DNA of 38,492 nucleotides. Source: an uncultured Lachnospiraceae bacterium. Its GTDB lineage: Bacteria > Bacillota > Clostridia > Lachnospirales > Lachnospiraceae. The stretch lies in NCBI GenBank assembly GCA_910579615.1, contig CAJTUA010000002.1:1-38492 (forward strand). Direction: 5' to 3'. This document shows, one piece after another, positions 31,486-38,492 of the stretch. Made by a program: the position numbers and the translations under genes. The notes beneath the pieces were generated by a model, which was not told where the DNA came from, searched no databases, and saw only the letters and a list, made by a program, of their open reading frames with translations. How positions within the stretch are numbered: the first letter of the stretch is position 1; each line of letters starts with the position of its first letter.

Positions 31486-32844
31486 ATGAAAAAGAAAACT
31501 TATTCGGGCAGGATTCCGATTTTTGCTTTATGGATGTGTTTTGGTATATTATCCGGCTGCAGAACACAGCCGGATGTGTCAGAACCTGTACAGGAATCGG
31601 AGGTTTCAGAGGTTTTGCCATCTGTTCCACAGAAGAAAGAAGATGTGGAAGCGGGCGGAAAGATTTCCGGCGAGGATGCGCAGGAACCCTGCGTGCAGGA
31701 CGGGGAGTTGTCCGGTTCACAGGGCGTGGAAACGGATGGTTCACAGGAGAGGGAAGCAGACGGCTTAAAGGACAGGGAGCCGGATGGTTCACAGGGGAAG
31801 GAAGCAGACAGCTTACAGGATGACGAGCCAGACGATTCACAGACAGAAACAGACAATTTACAAAACCAAGAATCTGTTTTGCAGGATGCGGAAACCATCA
31901 CAGCGCCTGACAGGAATACGGTGAAAGAAGAACTGATGGAATCCATGCAGCAGTTACGCCAGCCGGGTATCATTGATATTTCTTTGCTTGCTCTGGATAA
32001 TCCGGAACTGGATATGAAAAACATTTATTACGGTATTTTGGCAGAATACCCGGAATTAAAGTATACATACGATATCCATGTGGCGCTGGAGGAAAATGAA
32101 GTGAAATGCCAGCTTTTCTATATGCCATATAAGACCGGAATATTTCCGGAAGAATTTGAGGGCGAAGAAGCAGATTCCATTGCAAAGCTGCTTGCGATTG
32201 CAGATGAACATTTAGGAGAAATATCCGTGTCAGTCCGCATAACAAATACACAGTTGGAACCAGACGCCATAAACCGCGCTTTGTGGCAGGTAGGGGGCGG
32301 TTACATCCTTTGTACTTTAAATATGGATGCTACTGCGCTTCAATACAGCGCGCCATCCGGAATGGAGATGGAAGATTGTATTGCTGCGCTGGACTTGGCG
32401 GCTCAAATGGCGGATGAAATAATTGCGGAGATAGTCACGGCGGACATGACACAAAGGGAGCAGGCAGAAGCTCTTTATTCCTACCTAGCACAGAACGTAT
32501 CTTATGACCAAAGGTATTACTCTGACTGGGGCAGCATGCCCTACGAGTCACAGACTGCGGTTGGTGCCCTGCGTGACCATCTCGCCATTTGCAGCGGGTA
32601 TGCCAATGCTTTAAAGCTGCTGTATGAAAAAATTGGGATTTCCTGTTATAATATTACCGGACGCTATTTTAACGAATACCATATGTGGAATTTGGCAAAG
32701 ATTAAGGAAGAATGGCTTTGGTTTGACGTTACCACAGACCGCGGGAATTCTTCGGAATATGGTTTTTTGCGGTTCGCCCTTGCAAAACTGGATTCATCAA
32801 AGTACCAATATGAAGAGCAGGATGTTTTGCGGCTATTGGATTGA
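31486..32844 (+). CDS. Lipoprotein with transglutaminase-like domain
   Basis: 452 residues. Lipobox LSGC (C25) predicts surface anchoring. Residues about 30-145 are low-complexity acidic Ser/Gln/Asp repeats (DGSQ, DSLQDDEPDDSQ), probably a spacer. The C-terminal domain carries a Cys-His-Asp triad in transglutaminase/protease order: C369 in ICSGYA, H399 in YHMWN and D414 in WFDVTTD. Such domains act in extracellular peptide cleavage or cross-linking. GAGGAG precedes ATG 31486; a 13-codon longer frame has no ribosome site. Single gene with its own terminator, beside the decayed restriction locus. The substrate is unknown. Confidence 0.78.
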   Translation: MKKKTYSGRIPIFALWMCFGILSGCRTQPDVSEPVQESEVSEVLPSVPQKKEDVEAGGKISGEDAQEPCVQDGELSGSQGVETDGSQEREADGLKDREPDGSQGKEADSLQDDEPDDSQTETDNLQNQESVLQDAETITAPDRNTVKEELMESMQQLRQPGIIDISLLALDNPELDMKNIYYGILAEYPELKYTYDIHVALEENEVKCQLFYMPYKTGIFPEEFEGEEADSIAKLLAIADEHLGEISVSVRITNTQLEPDAINRALWQVGGGYILCTLNMDATALQYSAPSGMEMEDCIAALDLAAQMADEIIAEIVTADMTQREQAEALYSYLAQNVSYDQRYYSDWGSMPYESQTAVGALRDHLAICSGYANALKLLYEKIGISCYNITGRYFNEYHMWNLAKIKEEWLWFDVTTDRGNSSEYGFLRFALAKLDSSKYQYEEQDVLRLLD

Positions 32845-32904
32845 TATGCAGCCTGATAAGATGCGGCGGTATGGAATTTAGATTATCTCTTTAGAAGTTC
32901 TTAT

Positions 32905-32946
32905 ATGCCGGGAAAGCCCGTATTTTTGGGATTTCCCGGCATTTTT
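32905..32946 (+). terminator. Terminator after the transglutaminase-like gene
   Basis: ATGCCGGGAAAGCCC pairs with GGGATTTCCCGGCAT (one mismatch) and is followed by TTTTT. Confidence 0.85.
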
Positions 32947-33054
32947 AATGTGGTGGGGGTCTGTATAGACGACTTTCTCTAATATGGTTGAAGCCGCAAA
33001 TACTGTATAACAGAGCAGAAATACAAAAGAGAAAAGTTTTCATTTCATTGCATA

Positions 33055-33585
33055 TCAACAGGACGCTTTTTTCCTGGCTTTTAGAATATATCCCTGCAAT
33101 TCCAGCATCTTTCCGGAATCTGTTGTTGATTTCTCAAATCCCTGTTCCATAATTTCATATTGATTTTCAAATTTGTGTAATAGCTTCGTGCTGGCTATAT
33201 TGCGGATATCCGCTTCGTAGAAGAATGAATCCTTGCCATATTTTGCGCTGACATAGTTTAGGACTTCATTCAAAGCTTCGGATGCATAGCCTTTGTTCTG
33301 CTCGGATTCTATTATCCAGACACCCAGTTCCGGACATTCTTCCGTAAGCCAGTGAACCTCAACACTTCCAAGAAATTTATCATTTATTGAAAGAATGGAG
33401 AATAACAGTGTTTCTTCCCTCGCCATTTCGTTTAGAAATTCCTGTAGCATTTCTTTTGCGTTATCGCTGTTTTCAAATGGCTCAGGCCACTGGAATTTTG
33501 TTATTTCATGATTGAATCCGTGATAATAATCCAAAAGATATTTCATTTCAAACGGTACAATATTTATTCTTTCCGTATGTATCAT
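33055..33585 (-). CDS. GNAT family N-acetyltransferase (RimJ/RimL-like)
   Basis: 176-residue predicted acetyl-CoA-dependent N-acetyltransferase. It has the RimJ/RimL-type layout: HTERINIVPF start, FLGSVEVHWL beta strands, the ELGVWI strand and the acetyl-CoA loop region ESEQNKGYASEAL, followed by a divergent C-terminus. Possible substrates include ribosomal protein N-termini, amino acids or small antibiotics; sequence does not decide. I start at ATG 33585 (AAGGGA nine bases upstream) rather than TTG 33591. Lower GC than the trp genes fits an accessory region. Confidence 0.8.
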   Translation of the reverse strand: MIHTERINIVPFEMKYLLDYYHGFNHEITKFQWPEPFENSDNAKEMLQEFLNEMAREETLLFSILSINDKFLGSVEVHWLTEECPELGVWIIESEQNKGYASEALNEVLNYVSAKYGKDSFFYEADIRNIASTKLLHKFENQYEIMEQGFEKSTTDSGKMLELQGYILKARKKASC

Positions 33586-33754
33586 ACTCAACGTTCCCTT
33601 CCTAAATCTCGATTTGCCGCTGAATTTATTGAACTCTCTTTATTTAATAATAGCAATATCGATTCGTTTTTTCCTGAAAAACAAACTTGTGCAAAGAGCA
33701 ATTCCCACCGCATTTTTATTACTATATTCTAAAAAATAACTTCTAAAACAGAAG

Positions 33755-33783
33755 TTGTTTTCGGCGGGAAGAGGTGTTATACT
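33755..33783 (+). promoter_or_regulatory. Promoter of the SUKH-like gene
   Basis: TTGTTT (33755-33760), 17-base spacer, TATACT (33778-33783). A small hairpin AACTTCT/AGAAGTT overlaps its upstream edge (33738-33756). Confidence 0.5.
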
Positions 33784-33854
33784 TTTTTGAGAAAATGGAA
33801 AACATATCGTTTCCATATGTAACTGACAAAACGATATTGTGGAGGATTGATAAA

Positions 33855-34444
33855 ATGAATCATATTGTAGAACTTATCAAAAGCAATGAACAGCTTTTCT
33901 TTGAGAACGCCGAGGAATTAAACGATGAAGAAGTTGAGCAGGAAGATATCGACGAGTATTTTGCAATTCAAGGAGCAACCGAGGAACAATTAAACGCTTT
34001 TGAACAACAATTTCAAATAAAACTGCCAGAAGATTTCAAAAACGTATACAGGTATAAAAATGGTTCCGGATATCTAAGTTTAGTATGGCCGCAAGAAGGT
34101 TTTTATCGTGGGTATCGCTTGTTATCATTGCAGGAGATGAGCAAAAAAAAATCTTACTTTCAAAATGAAAACCGCAAAATGATTGAGTTTCCAGATGTGA
34201 TTGGGAAAAACAAATACAACAATTAGATGAACGCATAAAGCCGTATTTATATTGCGAGCGTTGGTTTCCATTTGCGGAATATGCGGGTTCTCTTTATCTC
34301 ATGTTAGACTATAACCCAAGTCCAAAAGGAACCGTTGGACAAATCATTTGTTATGTGCATGACCCGGATTTTATATATTATATTGCGCCTGACATTACCG
34401 AAGCGTTAAAATTGACGGAAACAGTTATTGAGGGTTTGGTGTAG
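33855..34444 (+). pseudogene. SMI1/KNR4 (SUKH) immunity-like gene, frameshifted
   Basis: The first part reads MNHIVELIKSNEQLFFENAE onward with the SUKH hallmark EEQLNAFEQQFQIKLPEDFK and NGSGYLSL, then stops at 34226 after KNKYNN. A shift of frame near 34195-34203 restores a natural continuation (WEKQIQQLDERIKPYLYCE and further) to TAG 34442, giving the normal length of about 195 residues. SUKH proteins usually neutralise contact-dependent or polymorphic toxins. No toxin gene is adjacent. TGGAGG precedes ATG 33855. Either a real pseudogene or a sequencing error. Confidence 0.7.
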
Positions 34445-34537
34445 AAATCATTGGCAACTTCCGGTTTGTAAAATTTTTCCATAAGTTTCCCCTGTTTTTA
34501 AGGCTTTGTACATGCCAATCTTAAAATATGTATCTTA

Positions 34538-34585
34538 TTCCCTTGTTTTTGCCCTCATGGACAAGTTACAAGGGAAAGTTTTTTT
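34538..34585 (+). terminator. Terminator downstream of the SUKH-like gene
   Basis: TTCCCTTGT (34538-34546) and ACAAGGGAA (34568-34576) are perfect 9-base arms, followed by AGT and a run of seven T residues. Confidence 0.65.
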
Positions 34586-34599
34586 ATTTAGTTTTGTTC

Positions 34600-34767
34600 C
34601 TAATTCATTCCCACAACCTTATCCAAGAGTTTTGCAGATTTCCGCTTTGCCTCCCTTGCCGCAATCTGGCAGGCTGTTTCTACGGTGGCAGGAAGTTCAA
34701 GACAGCCATCTTCCCTCAGGCATACAAAGAAGATTTCTGTATTATCCTCTGGCACATTCTTTGTCAT
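34600..34767 (-). CDS. Small ORF, hypothetical or gene remnant
   Basis: 55 codons, MTKNVPEDNTEIFFVCLRED at the start, ending KLLDKVVGMN. Amino-acid content looks protein-like (helix at ETACQIAAREAKRKSAKLL), but there is no ribosome site before the ATG at 34767 and no promoter. It may be the surviving end of a lost gene. No other gene is seen in 34445-34979. Confidence 0.3.
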   Translation of the reverse strand: MTKNVPEDNTEIFFVCLREDGCLELPATVETACQIAAREAKRKSAKLLDKVVGMN

Positions 34768-34825
34768 TCATGTATAATTTTTCAACATTTTTTCATCCCT
34801 TTGCATGCAAAATTTAAAAGAATGG

Positions 34826-34854
34826 TTGACAAGCCTATGGTAATATAGTACAAT
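34826..34854 (+). promoter_or_regulatory. Promoter of the beta-helix lipoprotein operon
   Basis: TTGACA (34826-34831), 17-base spacer, TACAAT (34849-34854): close to consensus. Confidence 0.8.
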
Positions 34855-34979
34855 ACACTTAAGCAAATCAAAGAAAATGTTGTTAAATTTGACAAGTTTA
34901 ACGTTAAATCTTGGAAAAGAAAAAGGCAACCATCGACGTCGCACAGAAAAAGGGATTCGCGTCCCTGATTGGGGGAACA

Positions 34980-36659
34980 ATGAAAAAACGAGGAATCATG
35001 ACATGGCTGTGTGCCGTGTGCATACTGTTCTTTTTGACAGCAGCCGCCTGCCAGAACCCGCCATCCACAGATTCTGATATGTCAGGGCAGGCGGATGGCG
35101 AAAAAACGGGTATCTTAGAAGGCGACCAAAAGGACAATCCGGGTGGAGCAGAAGGAGCGCCGGGAAACTTGCCAGAGGAGACAACCGAACCGCAAGGTGC
35201 CCCAGAACCAGAAAGCACAGCAGTGCTTGTTTCCATCCCGGAAGGGTTGGAATCGTTTGACGGCGCGCTGGTGACGGTAAACGGTGAAAAGCTGCCACTG
35301 TACCAGGTTATGGTGAATACCTCGCAGACTTGGAACGGGGATACGAAAACAAGGGAGCCTGCGGGGGTCGGATATATGGAGTTAGCAAAAGGCACGGCGG
35401 CCGTCACCGTCACATTGCCATACGAAATTGACTATTCCTCAAGGGTCAGACCGCTGTCGGAGGGCATCATACCCGTTGCGGATTTGGAAAACCGGACACT
35501 GAGCTTTGAGATAACGCGTCCAGGTGCTTACACCATCGAGCCGAATGATGACCGGAGGAAAGCCATTCACCTGTTTGTGACGGCTCTAGCACAGGAGGTT
35601 CCGCAGGATGGGAAAGTGCTATATTTTGAGGCAGGTCTGCACACGGCAGAGAACAATCCACTGATTTCAAAAAATAATGTGGTCACCTTAACCTCCGGCA
35701 CGACGGTTTATCTGGAAACCGGCGCGGTTGTCCGGGCAAAATTTCTGGCAAATAACGCCTCGGATATTACCATCATGGGGCACGGAATCATTGACGGCTC
35801 GGCGTTTGTACGGAACTCGTACACCGGGGAGGTGACCGTGCCGCTTGAGTTCAATCACTGCAGCAATATCACGCTGAAGGATATTTCGGTGCTGGACCCC
35901 GCAGGCTGGTGCGTCAATTTCTATTTTGTCAGGGAGTCGAAAATTGACGGGATGAAAATCATCACTTCGCGTAGCAACGGCGACGGGATTTCCATCCAGT
36001 CCTGCCAGGACATCACGGTCAGCGGCTGTTTTGTGAGAAGCTGGGATGACAGCCTTGTCGTGAAAAATTATCCGGACTGGGGCAACCGCAGCATACAGGG
36101 CGAGACCGCGGGGATTGTGTTTGAAAACTGTATCCTTTGGACGGATTTGGCGCAGAGCATGGAGATTGGCTATGAGACAGTCGGGAGCAAAATGGAGGAC
36201 ATTACATTCCGCGATATCACAGTTCTGCACGCACTGCACCGCGCGCCCATCAGCATCCACAATGCAAACAATGCCGATATACGGAATGTCCGCTATGAAA
36301 ATATTGTGATAGAGGACGCTTCCATGACACAGGGGGATACGAAGGGCGGCAGCCCGGTGATGGAGATTACGGCGGCGTACAGTCCGACATGGTCCGACCA
36401 GCATACGGTGACAGGACTCGGAAGTGTGGAGGGTGTAACGATAAACGGTCTGAAGGTACTAAGCGGCAGCAAGAATATTTCAATCGGCATCAGCGGGAGC
36501 GTGGACACGCGGGAAGGATATCTGGACGAGCACTGGATTCGGGATATTTCCTTCTGGAATGTCGAAATCAAGGGCACTTTGTGGAACGAGGAGACGGCAA
36601 ACCTGCAATGCAACCGTTACACGGAACATATCACCATCACGGAAGGAAAGGAGAGGTAG
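34980..36659 (+). CDS. Lipoprotein with right-handed beta-helix, GH28/GH49-like glycoside hydrolase
   Basis: 559 residues. A signal peptide with C24 (AAAC) predicts a surface lipoprotein, followed by a Gly/Glu/Pro-rich linker. From about residue 200 the protein is a repetitive beta-helix (DITIMGHGIIDG, NITLKDISVLDPAGW). The motifs N333-G-D335-G and W355-D356-D357 sit where GH28 polygalacturonases and GH49 dextranases carry catalytic aspartates. It probably trims a plant or host polysaccharide at the cell surface; the linkage is unknown. ATG 34980 follows TTGGGGGAAC and begins MKKRG before the hydrophobic core; TTG 34911 would add 23 residues. The next gene is a paralogue 6 bases away. Confidence 0.75.
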   Translation: MKKRGIMTWLCAVCILFFLTAAACQNPPSTDSDMSGQADGEKTGILEGDQKDNPGGAEGAPGNLPEETTEPQGAPEPESTAVLVSIPEGLESFDGALVTVNGEKLPLYQVMVNTSQTWNGDTKTREPAGVGYMELAKGTAAVTVTLPYEIDYSSRVRPLSEGIIPVADLENRTLSFEITRPGAYTIEPNDDRRKAIHLFVTALAQEVPQDGKVLYFEAGLHTAENNPLISKNNVVTLTSGTTVYLETGAVVRAKFLANNASDITIMGHGIIDGSAFVRNSYTGEVTVPLEFNHCSNITLKDISVLDPAGWCVNFYFVRESKIDGMKIITSRSNGDGISIQSCQDITVSGCFVRSWDDSLVVKNYPDWGNRSIQGETAGIVFENCILWTDLAQSMEIGYETVGSKMEDITFRDITVLHALHRAPISIHNANNADIRNVRYENIVIEDASMTQGDTKGGSPVMEITAAYSPTWSDQHTVTGLGSVEGVTINGLKVLSGSKNISIGISGSVDTREGYLDEHWIRDISFWNVEIKGTLWNEETANLQCNRYTEHITITEGKER

Positions 36660-36665
36660 GGCAGT

Positions 36666-38492
36666 ATGAGGAGCATAAGGAAGAGGGGGATTGTCTTGCT
36701 GTGCGGTATGGCGCTGTTTGTGTCGGGCTGTTCGGGCAGGGCAGAAGAGGAAACACCAACGCCGATGCCGGTGCAGGAGGCAGACGGACAGCAGCCAGGC
36801 GGCATAACCGCCGAGAGCGATAAGCGGGAGGTAACGACAACGAAACTGGTTACCTACGACGGACCAGAGCTGCTTGGGAGTTCGTCAAAGCTTCGCGCAT
36901 CCGTCAACGGCGAGGAGCTGTTTGTATACGAGACAAGGGTCAACCACAACCGGATTTTCAGCTACACGGCACCGGAGACAACGAATCCAGTCGTCATCTT
37001 CGATTTTGAGGGCAGGGTCAATGTCGAGGTGGAGATAGCAGGCGCAGCGGCCTTAAGCGATGTTACGGTGCGCCCGCTTATGATGGGTGTGGAGCCGAAG
37101 GTGGAGGGGAATAAGATTTCTTTCGAGCTTTCGTATCCGGGCAGCTATGTGCTGGAGTACAACGACGGCACGGTGGACGACGCGGGGGATAACGCGCTGC
37201 ACCTGTTTACGAACTTGCCGGAGGAGGAGATGATTACGGCGGAGAATGTGCCGGAAAACACCCTCTATATCGGACCGGGTGTGTACAAAGCGGACGCAAT
37301 CCCGGTTCAGAGCAATATGACGGTATATCTGGCGGGTGGTGCTTATGTATATGGGCAGATTCGTGCTGAACAGGTGGAAAACCTGACCATCTGCGGCAGG
37401 GGGATTCTGGCAGGTTCGGTTTACGACAGGACAAAGGCGAGCGAGAAGACAATACCGATTGAGCTTCGCAGCAGCAAAAACCTTGCCATCCGGGATATCA
37501 CGATTCTGGACCCGGCGGGCTGGACGGTGGCACTATACAAATGCGACGGGGTAGAGATTGAAAACCTTCACCTTATTTCGGCGAGGGCGAACGGGGACGG
37601 GATTTCGGTGCAGTCCTGCTCCAATGTCACAATGCGGGGCGGCTTTGTCCGAACCTGGGACGATTCGCTCGTGGTCAAGAACGAAGACGGGGGCACAACC
37701 AAAAATATTGTTTTTGACGGCGTGACGGTCTGGACGGACCTGGCGCAGAGCTGCGAGGTGGGCTACGAAACAAACGGAGCGGCGATGGAGGACATTACAT
37801 TTAGAAACATTACCATCGTGCATAATTACCACAAAGCGGCAATCAGTATCCACAACAGCGACAACGCGGCGATTTCCGGTGTCACCTACCAAAACATCAC
37901 GATAGAGGACGCAAAGATGCTCGGAGACAACCGCAACGACGGCGACAATGATTACCTGATTGATTTTACGGTCGCCTACAGCCCGGAATGGAGCGTGTCC
38001 GGCGTGCGCGGTTCCATCCGCAACGTCCTTGTGGAAAATGTTAAGGTGCTGCAGTGCGAGGATACCATCGTGTCGCGTATGCTCGGCGAGAGCGCGGCAT
38101 CCGGGATTTCGGATATCACAATCCGCAATGTCGAGATTGAGGGAAGCACGAAAAATTCCGCGCAGGAGCTTGCATTGGCAACCAATGATTTTGTTTCCGG
38201 TGTAGAGGTCACGGCAGGCGGCACGGTCTTTGGGGCATCTAGGAACCTCCCGTACACGCTTGTGCTGGCGGATGCGCAGGTGGCGCATACAAAGGTGGCA
38301 TCACCAGCGCAGGGGGGACTTGAGGTTCCGGAGTTCTCGATTATGGATGTGCAGGAAAGTTACATGGGAAAGAAGATTTCAACGGACAATGCGGTGGTTA
38401 CGGCGACACACAGCACAGGGACAACGCTGAAGGCGGCATACGACGACGGAAGCGGCAGCAGCGAGAGGGAAGCAGGAATGACGGCATACCTG
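36666..38492 (+). CDS. Lipoprotein with right-handed beta-helix, paralogue of the preceding gene (3' end outside window)
   Basis: Open from ATG 36666 to the window edge: 609 codons without a stop. The N-terminus MRSIRKRGIVLLCGMALF leads to lipobox VSGC (C22) and a TPTPMP linker. The beta-helix has N309-G-D311-G and W331-D332-D333 in the same order as the upstream paralogue, with the shared blocks ILDPAGW, DDSLVVKN, WTDLAQS and MEDITFRNIT. An extra C-terminal region after about 520 has no counterpart in the 559-residue neighbour. A short 6-base intergenic gap and AGGAGAGG inside the previous gene end suggest one operon. Function inferred: extracellular polysaccharide hydrolysis. Confidence 0.75.
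   Translation, partial: MRSIRKRGIVLLCGMALFVSGCSGRAEEETPTPMPVQEADGQQPGGITAESDKREVTTTKLVTYDGPELLGSSSKLRASVNGEELFVYETRVNHNRIFSYTAPETTNPVVIFDFEGRVNVEVEIAGAAALSDVTVRPLMMGVEPKVEGNKISFELSYPGSYVLEYNDGTVDDAGDNALHLFTNLPEEEMITAENVPENTLYIGPGVYKADAIPVQSNMTVYLAGGAYVYGQIRAEQVENLTICGRGILAGSVYDRTKASEKTIPIELRSSKNLAIRDITILDPAGWTVALYKCDGVEIENLHLISARANGDGISVQSCSNVTMRGGFVRTWDDSLVVKNEDGGTTKNIVFDGVTVWTDLAQSCEVGYETNGAAMEDITFRNITIVHNYHKAAISIHNSDNAAISGVTYQNITIEDAKMLGDNRNDGDNDYLIDFTVAYSPEWSVSGVRGSIRNVLVENVKVLQCEDTIVSRMLGESAASGISDITIRNVEIEGSTKNSAQELALATNDFVSGVEVTAGGTVFGASRNLPYTLVLADAQVAHTKVASPAQGGLEVPEFSIMDVQESYMGKKISTDNAVVTATHSTGTTLKAAYDDGSGSSEREAGMTAYL

Overview
The window looks like chromosomal DNA of a Clostridia member, most probably a gut Lachnospiraceae. 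That is an inference from a glgC-glgD pair, spoVG, a T-box-controlled trpEGDCFBA operon, a holin-like type I toxin, CUT1-type sugar ABC genes, TPTP-rich secreted proteins and strong AGGAGG ribosome sites. No rRNA, tRNA or CRISPR array was seen.

Left part (1-6610): rlmD-like rRNA methyltransferase (-); a type I toxin-antitoxin cassette of a 32-residue membrane peptide and a convergent antisense RNA; a secreted M15 peptidase with a TPTP-repeat linker and peptidoglycan-binding domain; a dCMP deaminase; and an L-fucose/L-arabinose-isomerase-family enzyme. A long hairpin element at 4195-4318 recurs, with compensatory changes, at 25561-25702 inside the trp operon.

Centre (6635-18727): the most unusual locus. 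Two overlapping HTH-XRE/helical-repeat regulators end 7 bp from a convergent gene for a 62-residue exported peptide. Divergent from that peptide lie three paralogous lipoproteins that fuse an N-terminal beta-propeller to a C-terminal ABC solute-binding domain, a small six-cysteine secreted protein between the first two, and two ABC permeases with no ATPase. The peptide promoter, the first lipoprotein promoter and the permease promoter share sequence in the -35/-10 spacer. I infer a peptide-regulated sensing and uptake system; its ligand and function are unknown.

Right centre (18879-30755): endonuclease III with a histone-H1-like Lys/Ala tail, glgC-glgD for glycogen synthesis, spoVG, then the complete tryptophan operon behind a consensus promoter and a T-box leader with a terminator.

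Right end (30800-38492): an accessory-looking zone with remnants of a type III restriction-modification locus and a DUF1016 nuclease, a transglutaminase-like lipoprotein, a GNAT acetyltransferase, a frameshifted SUKH/SMI1 immunity-like gene, and two tandem right-handed beta-helix glycosidase-like lipoproteins, the second running off the window edge.
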